A stretch of DNA of 26,785 nt from CAZGZD01 sp964401915 (GTDB taxonomy: Bacteria > Patescibacteriota > Microgenomatia > UBA1406 > GWC2-37-13): positions 1 to 26,785 of the forward strand of contig CAYOAI010000015.1 of assembly GCA_964401915.1 (NCBI GenBank), given 5' to 3'. Of the stretch, positions 15,450 through 21,668 are shown one piece after another (within the stretch, counting starts at the first letter, position 1; every line of letters starts with the position of its first letter). Made by a program: the position numbers and the translations under genes. The notes beneath the pieces were generated by a model, which was not told where the DNA came from, ran no database searches, and worked only from the letters and a program-made list of their open reading frames with translations.

Positions 15450-15476
15450 ATAATCTCCTTTCAGCACATATTCTTT

Positions 15477-15632
15477 CTTCTTTTACTTTTTATTTCCTCC
15501 AATGTTTTGCACTCAAGAGTTTATAAATCTTCACTCAGGAAGGAAACCAAGCTATTCAGCTTCACCTCTCCTTCGTGTCAGAAATAAACTCTAAGATTGC
15601 TCCACGAGTCGAAAATAAAAAGTAAAAGAAGC
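15477..15632. repeat. 156-bp fold-back repeat, copy 1
   Basis: The whole 156 bp folds back on itself. The outer arms (15477-15497 with 15611-15631) match at 20 of 21 positions, an inner stem pairs GAGTTTAT (15517-15524) with ATAAACTC region 15584-15591, and the tip is AAGCT-ATTC-AGCTT (15549-15562). A second copy of exactly the same length lies at 18209-18364. This copy is about 100 bp downstream of rho and 100 bp upstream of the csoR-like gene. No ORF is inside. Confidence 0.85.
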
Positions 15633-15671
15633 AAAGGGAACTTTGAGGGTATTAAAATAGGAATTTGGAGT

Positions 15672-15700
15672 TTGACAGTTGAGATTTTGTTAAATATACT
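15672..15700 (+). promoter_or_regulatory. Promoter of the CsoR-family gene
   Basis: A perfect TTGACA (15672-15677), a 17-bp spacer and TATACT (15695-15700). The start codon at 15738 leaves a leader of about 30 nt, longer than at most genes here. Confidence 0.85.
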
Positions 15701-15719
15701 CTATACTAGTATGGAGTAT
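15696..15719. promoter_or_regulatory. Operator palindrome overlapping the csoR-like promoter
   Basis: ATACTC-TATACTAGTATG-GAGTAT is a 24-bp palindrome with a single mismatched pair. It overlaps the -10 box and the predicted start site, a position that would block RNA polymerase. CsoR-family repressors bind long palindromes of this kind in their own promoters, so autoregulation is likely. Confidence 0.75.
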
Positions 15720-15737
15720 ATAAATTGATAGCCAAAT

Positions 15738-15965
15738 ATGAATCTTAAGACAAGAATAAATAGAATTCGAGGCCAGCTTCTTGGAATTGAGCGAATGGTA
15801 GATTCGAAGCGAGACTGTGGAGATGTGCTTCAGCAGGTTGCAGCAGTCAAACGAGCGATTGACGGTCTCTCCAAAGAGATTGTGATGGAAGATCTATGTA
15901 AATATATTGATAAAGCAGATACTACTCGTCTCTCTCGTGTTATGGACAGCATGATAAACCTTTAG
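15738..15965 (+). CDS. CsoR/FrmR-family (DUF156) transcriptional repressor
   Basis: This 75-residue all-helical protein matches the CsoR/RcnR/FrmR family: RINRIRGQLLGIERMVDSKRDC (DNA-contacting helix and first Cys, C27), then DVLQQVAAVKRAIDGLSKEIV and a last helix. Family members sense Cu(I), Ni, formaldehyde or persulfide. Counting from the first Cys, the copper ligands His (+25) and Cys (+29) are Asp and Tyr here; a second Cys is at +27 (C54). The copper site is therefore not conserved, and a thiol-based signal such as persulfide or disulfide, as in CstR, is an inference. The gene has an operator palindrome upstream and is followed 31 bp later by thioredoxin reductase, consistent with redox control. 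Confidence 0.85.
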   Translation: MNLKTRINRIRGQLLGIERMVDSKRDCGDVLQQVAAVKRAIDGLSKEIVMEDLCKYIDKADTTRLSRVMDSMINL

Positions 15966-15973
15966 CTTCTTTG

Positions 15974-15979
15974 TATAAT
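15974..15979 (+). promoter_or_regulatory. Possible -10 box (TATAAT) before trxB
   Basis: A perfect TATAAT preceded by TG lies 17 nt before the trxB ATG, giving a leader of about 10 nt. No good -35 is present. trxB may use this as well as read-through from the csoR-like promoter. Confidence 0.45.
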
Positions 15980-15996
15980 GAGTTTTAATTAAAACT

Positions 15997-17037
15997 ATGG
16001 AAAACTCAGAGACCACACATAATGTAATTATTATTGGTGGAGGACCCGCTGGTCTTGCAGCTGGTCTTTATACTGGTCGAGCCTCCCTCAACCCCCTTAT
16101 CTTTGCCGGTTCGCCTCCAGGAGGCCAACTTATGCTTACCTCTCATGTTGAGAATTACCCTGGGTTTGAGTCTATACTTGGCCCAGATCTCATTGAGATG
16201 CAAAGAAAGCATGTGGCCAAATTTGGAGCGACTATACTCAACCAGAATATCAAGCATGTTGATCTGAGTTCGCGCCCCTTCACCCTTGAAGCAGAGAGCG
16301 GGACTTATAAAGCAAAATCTGTGATTATCACAACTGGCGCAAGTGCTTTGTGGCTTAATCTACCGTCTGAACAGAAGCTTCGTGGGCACGGAGTATCAGC
16401 ATGCGCAACATGTGACGGATTTTTCTTCAAAAATGCACAGGTTGCAGTCGTGGGTGGCGGAGATACTGCTATGGAAGAGGCGCTCACACTCACAAAGTTT
16501 GCATCCCACGTATATGTAATTCACAGACGCGACTCATTCCGAGCCTCAAAAATCATGATAGATAGGGTTACCTCTCATGAGAAAATTACCGTAATGTGGA
16601 ATAGCGAGGTTGATGAGGTTCTTGGTGAGCAAAAGGTAGATGGACTTAAGATTAAGAATCTGAAAGAAAACACGAGTTCAGACCTTAAGGTTTCTGGACT
16701 GTTTTTGGCAATAGGACATAAGCCAGATACTGAGATATTTAAGGGTCAAATTAGCCTTGATTCTCGGGGGTATGTCGTGACGTCTGGCCGATTTGCCCAT
16801 GAGTATACCAAGCAGAGCTTAAAGGCTTCTCAGAAAGAAGTAGAGCTATTTTTGGACGCCTCAACTCTTGATAGCTTGAAAGATAAATTTGACCTGAAAT
16901 GGATCTACGGGACCAATGTAGATGGAGTGTTTGCGGCAGGTGACTGTGTCGATTTTGACTATCGGCAGGCAGGTACTGCGGCTGGAATGGGAATAGCTGC
17001 TGCGCTTGAGGTTGAACGCTGGCTCGAGACTCACTAA
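15997..17037 (+). CDS. trxB: Thioredoxin reductase
   Basis: A flavoprotein that reduces thioredoxin with NADPH. The 346-residue protein has the FAD-binding GGGPAGLAAGLYTGRA (residues 14-29), GGQLMLTSHVENYPG, the redox-active CATC (136-139) in ACATCDGFFF, the NADPH-binding GGGDTAMEEA and HRRDSFRASK, and the C-terminal FAD motif GVFAAGDCVD..YRQAGTAAGMG. It is about 30 residues longer than usual. The extra stretch (about 266-304, FAHEYTKQSLKASQKEVELFLDAS...) interrupts the region between GYVVTSGR and the GTNVDGVFAAGD motif. No thioredoxin gene lies in the window. Its position behind the csoR-like repressor suggests shared thiol-stress control. Confidence 0.95.
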   Translation: MENSETTHNVIIIGGGPAGLAAGLYTGRASLNPLIFAGSPPGGQLMLTSHVENYPGFESILGPDLIEMQRKHVAKFGATILNQNIKHVDLSSRPFTLEAESGTYKAKSVIITTGASALWLNLPSEQKLRGHGVSACATCDGFFFKNAQVAVVGGGDTAMEEALTLTKFASHVYVIHRRDSFRASKIMIDRVTSHEKITVMWNSEVDEVLGEQKVDGLKIKNLKENTSSDLKVSGLFLAIGHKPDTEIFKGQISLDSRGYVVTSGRFAHEYTKQSLKASQKEVELFLDASTLDSLKDKFDLKWIYGTNVDGVFAAGDCVDFDYRQAGTAAGMGIAAALEVERWLETH

Positions 17038-17088
17038 TTTATTTTTCACTTAAAATCGGTGCTAACTAAGACCGACTTGACTGATTTG

Positions 17089-17097
17089 TGGTACAAT
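17089..17097 (+). promoter_or_regulatory. Extended -10 (TGG-TACAAT) of the LysM-M23 gene
   Basis: TGG TACAAT, a match to the extended -10 form, lies 27 nt before the ATG at 17125. An in-frame TTG at 17113 lies 15 nt after it. The longer frame from GTG 17059 runs through the promoter and is unlikely to be used. Confidence 0.5.
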
Positions 17098-17124
17098 AAG
17101 ATCTCCCTCAAGTTGATTATTCAA

Positions 17125-18201
17125 ATGCAAATCCTCAAAGAGTATCTATCCTTCTTCTTTTCATACCTCAAATCACGCCTACTTTCCTTTGGATTAGGCT
17201 TTGAAAAACTGAAAAGTATTATTGTAGCTTTACTCGTTATAAAGCGGGGTAAATATTCGACGTCATTTCTCAATAGTTCTTTCTTCTTGCTTATTGCGAC
17301 TGCATTTGTCGCGGGCCCAATCATTGCTTCCAATAATCCCTTTATTGCTTCCTTGAATAAATCGGGTGATGCCGCTGAAGCAGCAGTGGTGTCCTATAAT
17401 CCATATAGTAGTTCGCTATCAACTGTGATCTCGGCAAAGCCGCGAGATAAAATTGTGGACTATACTGTTGCAAGTGGCGACACTATAGCCTCAATTGCCC
17501 AGAAATTTGGTGTGTCTGAAGATACCATAAAGTGGGCCAATAATCTTAAAACCACCACAATCAATCCAGGTTCAGTACTCAAAGTGCCACCTGTCACAGG
17601 AGTTGTACATATAGTACAGTCAGGAGAGAATATAAGGACTATTGCCAAGAAGTATAATTCTGAAGCTCAGAAAATAGTCAACTTTCCCTTTAATGACTTT
17701 GCTGATCTTGAGACATTTGCCCTTTCCACAGGGCAGACCTTGTATGTTCCGGACGGGTATATCTCAACTCCTTCTCAACCAGCTGGTGGCTACCAACAAC
17801 CAACAATTGCTAAGATCCAGGCCGGAGCGCGCGGGTCATCCAACTTTATATGGCCGACATCCGGAAATATTAGTCAGTATCCAGTTTGGTATCACATGGC
17901 GCTTGATATTGAGAATGCCTCACATCCTCCAGTAATTGCAGCAGATACAGGTACAGTAGTATATGCAGGTTGTATTGATTGGGGATATGGATGTCATGTG
18001 ATAATCGATCATGGCAATGGATTCCAGACCTTATATGGGCATATGATAACCGGAAGCATACTTGTGCAAGTTGGTCAGAATGTAGGTAAAGGTCAGCAGA
18101 TTGGAACCATGGGATCAACTGGTCGGTCGACTGGTACTCACCTTCATTTTGAGATCATATCAGGTGGTGTACAGCAGAATCCACTGGGATATTTGAAATA
18201 G
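17125..18201 (+). CDS. LysM-domain M23 (lysostaphin-type) peptidase, membrane anchored
   Basis: From ATG 17125 this is a 358-residue cell-wall enzyme. It has a basic N-terminal region, a membrane segment (about 50-68, NSSFFLLIATAFVAGPIIA), LysM 1 (about 112-156, DYTVASGDTIASIAQKFGVSEDTIKWANN), LysM 2 (about 161-208, VHIVQSGENIRTIAKKYN) and a C-terminal M23 zinc endopeptidase domain. The zinc and catalytic residues are readable: H257xxxD261 in YHMALD, H306 in LYGHM, and H339/H341 in GTHLHFE. LysM binds peptidoglycan and M23 domains cut its peptide cross-bridges, so the role is wall remodelling outside the membrane. The start upstream of the membrane segment is uncertain (TTG 17113 or ATG 17125). 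A fold-back repeat begins 7 bp after the stop. Confidence 0.92.
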   Translation: MQILKEYLSFFFSYLKSRLLSFGLGFEKLKSIIVALLVIKRGKYSTSFLNSSFFLLIATAFVAGPIIASNNPFIASLNKSGDAAEAAVVSYNPYSSSLSTVISAKPRDKIVDYTVASGDTIASIAQKFGVSEDTIKWANNLKTTTINPGSVLKVPPVTGVVHIVQSGENIRTIAKKYNSEAQKIVNFPFNDFADLETFALSTGQTLYVPDGYISTPSQPAGGYQQPTIAKIQAGARGSSNFIWPTSGNISQYPVWYHMALDIENASHPPVIAADTGTVVYAGCIDWGYGCHVIIDHGNGFQTLYGHMITGSILVQVGQNVGKGQQIGTMGSTGRSTGTHLHFEIISGGVQQNPLGYLK

Positions 18202-18208
18202 ACGCCCT

Positions 18209-18364
18209 CTTCTTTTACTTTTATTTTCTCCAATGCTTCAAGCCCAAGAATTTGTAAGTCTACTACTCAGGAAGGGAACCAAGCCATGCGGCTTCACCTC
18301 TCCTTTGTATTAGACACAAATTCTAAGATCTCTTCGCGAGTCAAAAATGAAAAGTAAAAGAAGC
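18209..18364. repeat. 156-bp fold-back repeat, copy 2
   Basis: Same length and layout as 15477-15632. The outer arms begin with a perfect 14-bp CTTCTTTTACTTTT inverted repeat, the inner stem pairs GAATTTGT (18248-18255) with 18316-18323, and the tip is AAGCC-ATGC-GGCTT (18281-18294). Blocks CTCCAATG, ACTCAGGAAGG, TTCACCTCTCCTT and AAAAGTAAAAGAAGC are shared exactly with copy 1. It starts 7 bp after the stop of the M23 gene. Confidence 0.85.
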
Positions 18365-18402
18365 AAAATTAGCGTTTTTGAACAAACTGACGTTCGTAAG
18401 CT

Positions 18403-18456
18403 CATAGAAACAAGCAAAAGGAACAGAGGAGAGCACAAGGCTCACAGGTTTCTATG
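18403..18456. repeat. Inverted repeat downstream of the fold-back repeat
   Basis: CATAGAAAC (18403-18411) and GTTTCTATG (18448-18456) are a perfect 9-bp inverted repeat around 36 nt, with a small GAGC/GCTC stem inside. It lies between two convergent genes. No T-tract follows, so a terminator role is not supported. Confidence 0.5.
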
Positions 18457-18485
18457 TCTAAGAAAGAATAGATTAATACTTTAAA

Positions 18486-20651
18486 TTAGTTAGTTTTTTG
18501 AGGCGAAGAGGTGGCCTCTTTTGGGGGTTCGGCGTTGCTTGGAAGCTTTATCTTGGGCTCAATCTTTGTTCCTTCTTGCTTGGGCAGCTCAAGCTGTTGT
18601 GACTTTTGGCCTGCACTATTTGTTGCAGACTCACCTTCTTTAGGGAGTTCACTCTTGAATTTTTCAAGATCTTCCTTAGCTTTTTTAATATCGTTGGCAT
18701 TGATATTTTCATCCAGAAGCGAGATCGTAGTTTGCATTGCGTTGACGGCAGTCGTCACATCTTTGTTCTGAAAGCTTGCCCATGCAAAATTGTAGTAAGC
18801 ATTGGGCCAGTTGGGCTTTAGGCTGATTGCTTGGCTAAAAAGAGTAGCTGCTCCTTTGTAGTCTTTAAGTGAGTAATACACTCCACCAAGATTGAGCCTC
18901 AGTGCTGGATTTTGTGGGTCAAGAGCGATCGCTCGTTGATATAGAGAAATAGTCCATACGTCGGCCTCTTGAATAGAGCTCATGAGGTTTTTATAAATAA
19001 ATGCAAGGTTCGCCCAATTCTCGACTTTTTGAGGATTGAGCGCAATTGCCGCTTTACCCTCTGAGATAGATTGCTGGATATACTGTCCATATCTTTGTTG
19101 ATCATCTTTGCTTACATCTTTCTTTTTCCCCTCATTTGTCACTTTTCTTGCAAAATTATTTGCAATAATAAGATTGAGCTGAGCAAAATTAGTACGATAT
19201 TTTTCTATAAATCTGTTGGTTATTATCGCTTTTCTCATATTTCCATACACTTCACTGGTATTATTTGTGATGCTTGCATCAATGGATTTCTTGAAATAAT
19301 ATTCAGCAATAAGTCCACGGCTTAAGAAATACCCCGATGTTCCGATTACTCCAATAAGTATGAGGACAAGTCCCCAGAGTATAGGGGGCATGCCACTGAG
19401 GTCCATCTGAGTGCTTGATATGGTGGATCCTGGTCCGTGCCGGGCGACTTGGGCAAGAAGAATGACAAGGGCAAAAAGAATGGGAAGAGAAATAGGAAAT
19501 AAAAGTAGTATAAGCACAATATATACGAGCGCAAACTTTTCGGCTCTGGTGGGTGGAGTAGTCGGATGATGACCAAGAAGTCTGAGTATGGAACTAAAGG
19601 ACAGATGATTCTTCTCACTTGAGTGAAAGGTAAATCGAACTGCGGTGAATAAGAGCAAAACTAATGCAATAAGACCAAGAATCCCTGTTGTTGTCCATAA
19701 GTGCAAGAGGCCACTTCTGCCTATCGTGTAATTGAGTTGCCACAATGGTGTTTGATTGTAGCTTACAGGTTTAACTTGTGTAAAAAGTGCTGAATAATTG
19801 TCTATTCCGACTCCAAATATCGCTGAGCGGGGATTTTTGAGACTTTCGACTGCAGCGTACCAGGAGATCGAGTAAGGAGGAAGAGAGGCGATGAATGATT
19901 TTGGTTGATCAGCTACGGGTTGGGTTGGGTTGAGTGGTACAGGCTTGACTATCTGATAGACAGATATTCCAAGACCAATAACAAAGATTATAGTAGCTAT
20001 CCCGACATATATTTTATTTCGAGTTAAAAAATCAGGGCTTCCTGATTCTGACTTTTTCGGTATGAGTAGGCCGATGGAGTAGATCACAAAAAATCCAATA
20101 AGAAGCACGACGTCGAGTTGACTGCCTAAGGGAGTAAATCCTGCATTTTTGAGAAATCCAAGAGAATAAGGAAGAGAGGCATTTTGCAGCGGATTGAAGG
20201 CGAAAATAAGCTCAAGAATCGATATGAGGAGCGTTGACAGTGCTAGGACAGTTAGGGGTAAAAGTTGAGAGATATTTTTATCTTTTTGATTTCCTTGTGT
20301 CGCTACAAAGTATAAAAGCACAAGAGATACTCCCGCAACGAGACCGGTTGTTGGATTCAGAAGAGCCTGAATCTTATTGGGACTTGAAATAATAAGGGAA
20401 AGAGTCCAGGTCGCGGCAACAAGCACTATGCCATTGTCAAAAGGAGTCTTTGACCAGGAGATTTTTTTGCCAATTATGAGCCTTATTGTGCTGAGTGTTA
20501 AGAGCACAAGCAGTCCAAAACCTAAGAAATAAAGCTTTGTCGTACTTGTTGGATCCTGAAAGAAAGAGGTAAAGACAAGCGGAAACAGAAAGATGATCGT
20601 AAATAAGAGATATCTGATGATTGAAGAGAGGGTTTTTGAAGCTGAATTCAT
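18486..20651 (-). CDS. O-antigen ligase/polymerase-like membrane protein with TPR repeats
   Basis: The 721-residue protein has about ten or more membrane segments in residues 1-440 and a large loop (about 235-310) carrying AVESLKNPRSAIFGVGIDNYSALF and QLNYTIGRSGLLHLWTTTGILGLIALV. This resembles the Wzy_C/O-antigen ligase region, where a periplasmic loop precedes a TTGxxG membrane helix. A soluble part follows with tetratricopeptide repeats (about 530-645: IALNPQKVENWANLAFIYKNL; AIALDPQNPALRLNLGGVYYSLKDYKGAATLFSQAISLKPNWPNAYYNFAWASFQNKD). The tail is rich in Lys, Pro and Glu. It probably joins or polymerises surface glycans, with TPRs for protein contacts. The promoter immediately upstream supports the ATG at 20651. 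Confidence 0.82.
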   Translation of the reverse strand: MNSASKTLSSIIRYLLFTIIFLFPLVFTSFFQDPTSTTKLYFLGFGLLVLLTLSTIRLIIGKKISWSKTPFDNGIVLVAATWTLSLIISSPNKIQALLNPTTGLVAGVSLVLLYFVATQGNQKDKNISQLLPLTVLALSTLLISILELIFAFNPLQNASLPYSLGFLKNAGFTPLGSQLDVVLLIGFFVIYSIGLLIPKKSESGSPDFLTRNKIYVGIATIIFVIGLGISVYQIVKPVPLNPTQPVADQPKSFIASLPPYSISWYAAVESLKNPRSAIFGVGIDNYSALFTQVKPVSYNQTPLWQLNYTIGRSGLLHLWTTTGILGLIALVLLLFTAVRFTFHSSEKNHLSFSSILRLLGHHPTTPPTRAEKFALVYIVLILLLFPISLPILFALVILLAQVARHGPGSTISSTQMDLSGMPPILWGLVLILIGVIGTSGYFLSRGLIAEYYFKKSIDASITNNTSEVYGNMRKAIITNRFIEKYRTNFAQLNLIIANNFARKVTNEGKKKDVSKDDQQRYGQYIQQSISEGKAAIALNPQKVENWANLAFIYKNLMSSIQEADVWTISLYQRAIALDPQNPALRLNLGGVYYSLKDYKGAATLFSQAISLKPNWPNAYYNFAWASFQNKDVTTAVNAMQTTISLLDENINANDIKKAKEDLEKFKSELPKEGESATNSAGQKSQQLELPKQEGTKIEPKIKLPSNAEPPKEATSSPQKTN

Positions 20652-20661
20652 AATAGAGACA

Positions 20662-20690
20662 AGTCTAATTTAAACCACTCGTCATGTCAA
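20662..20690 (-). promoter_or_regulatory. Promoter of the O-antigen ligase-like gene
   Basis: On the minus strand TTGACA (20685-20690) and TAGACT (20662-20667) are separated by 17 bp, and the -10 ends 10 nt before the ATG at 20651. Another leaderless-type promoter. Confidence 0.7.
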
Positions 20691-20782
20691 TAGTCGGGGC
20701 GGCATTTTGACGATATGTATAATCTGCAGACTGCTGGATGTAGCTTTTATTGTAACGCTTGAGATTTTGGCAGATGATATGC

Positions 20783-20865
20783 CGATCGTCTATGGACTTA
20801 CAAATAGCAGTAGTTGATTATATGACGATCGAGTATATACTCGGTCGCAATTTCAGCTGCGACCG
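20783..20865. promoter_or_regulatory. Cluster of palindromes upstream of the prepilin gene
   Basis: Three perfect inverted repeats are packed here: CGATCGTC (20783-20790) with GACGATCG (20824-20831); the 14-bp palindrome CGAGTATATACTCG (20830-20843); and CGGTCGCA/TGCGACCG with an 8-nt loop (20842-20849 with 20858-20865). The last ends 3 bp before the -10 box, covering where a -35 and spacer would be. They look like operator sites or a structured upstream RNA. The remaining 20691-20782 contains a TATAAT near 20716 and nothing else I can name. Confidence 0.6.
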
Positions 20866-20868
20866 GTA

Positions 20869-20874
20869 TACAAT
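20869..20874 (+). promoter_or_regulatory. -10 box (TACAAT) of the prepilin gene
   Basis: TACAAT lies 8 nt before the ATG at 20883, so the mRNA would start at or near the AUG. The -35 position is occupied by the palindrome cluster and has no consensus match, which suggests activator or repressor control. Confidence 0.55.
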
Positions 20875-20882
20875 AGAAATAT

Positions 20883-21665
20883 ATGTACTCGCACCGCTAT
20901 GGATTCACCTTCATAGAGCTTATTATTGTGATTGCTCTCATTGGTATTATATCAGCGATATTCATTGTTGGCCTTGATCCAATAAGTCAGATAAATAAGT
21001 CCAAAGATGCCAAGCGCAAGGCAGATCTTGCACTTCTTCAGAAGGTAGGGGAGGATTTTTATAACGACAAAAATAGATACGCTGATGGATCGGAGGTCTG
21101 CTATGATTTTGCCAATGCAGTGCGAGATGGAGATATTTGTTCCTGCCACATCTGTGGCACAGCGGCGAGCTCTCCCTCATCTAAGCCATATCTGGATCAT
21201 CTGATCTGCGACCCAGATCATCCAACACGAGATTATCTTTATCAATATTCATGTAGCGCCTCATCTATAGCATCTGATTATCGTATAAATGCTTCTTTAT
21301 CAAATACTACGTCTGGTACGTTTAATCATTCTGTGGCTTCATCTGATATTATTCCCACTCCAACAGCATCAGCGTCAAGTCCCACTTCCGGACCAATCAA
21401 TCCAAGTCCCACTTCCACCCCGCCGAGTAATTCAGAACCTGTTTGTGTGGGTCATACAGGGGATTTATATTGTAAAGATAACAATAATGTATGCAATAAT
21501 TGTGGTGCGTACAATCAATGTATAAACTCCATTGGCTGCAATCACTCGTATCCAGTCTATACAAATGGAGGATGTACTCAGGTATGTACTCTTGTAAGTA
21601 ATCCAACTCCAACCTTAGCCCCAACCTCCGCGCCTAATCCAAGCATACCTCCTATTTCTAAATAG
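20883..21665 (+). CDS. Type IV prepilin-like protein with a cysteine-rich C-terminal module
   Basis: The 260-residue protein starts with a short basic leader (MYSHRYG) and the class III signal GFTFIELIIVIALIGIIS: prepilin peptidase would cut after G7, leaving F as residue 1 and E12 as Glu+5. The hydrophobic helix then packs in the pilus core. After the pilin head (with C73, C86, C88, C91, C109, C124), a Pro/Ser/Thr linker (about 155-185) leads to a segment with eight Cys (188-235: CVGHTGDLYC, CNNC, C, C, C, C) and a second Pro-rich tail. Such a tail could be an adhesive or disulfide-knotted tip module; this is inference. No pilus assembly genes lie in the window. Confidence 0.88.
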   Translation: MYSHRYGFTFIELIIVIALIGIISAIFIVGLDPISQINKSKDAKRKADLALLQKVGEDFYNDKNRYADGSEVCYDFANAVRDGDICSCHICGTAASSPSSKPYLDHLICDPDHPTRDYLYQYSCSASSIASDYRINASLSNTTSGTFNHSVASSDIIPTPTASASSPTSGPINPSPTSTPPSNSEPVCVGHTGDLYCKDNNNVCNNCGAYNQCINSIGCNHSYPVYTNGGCTQVCTLVSNPTPTLAPTSAPNPSIPPISK

Positions 21666-21668
21666 CTA

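Noticed and set aside
15477..15632. SRP RNA, because of the GGAAGG next to a small hairpin in the fold-back repeat
   Set aside because: The symmetric and asymmetric loop sequences of the SRP S domain are missing, the GGAA is not in the tetraloop, and there are two copies.
18403..18456. Intrinsic terminator between the M23 gene and the O-antigen ligase-like gene
   Set aside because: The 9-bp stem encloses a 36-nt loop and has no T-tract on either strand.
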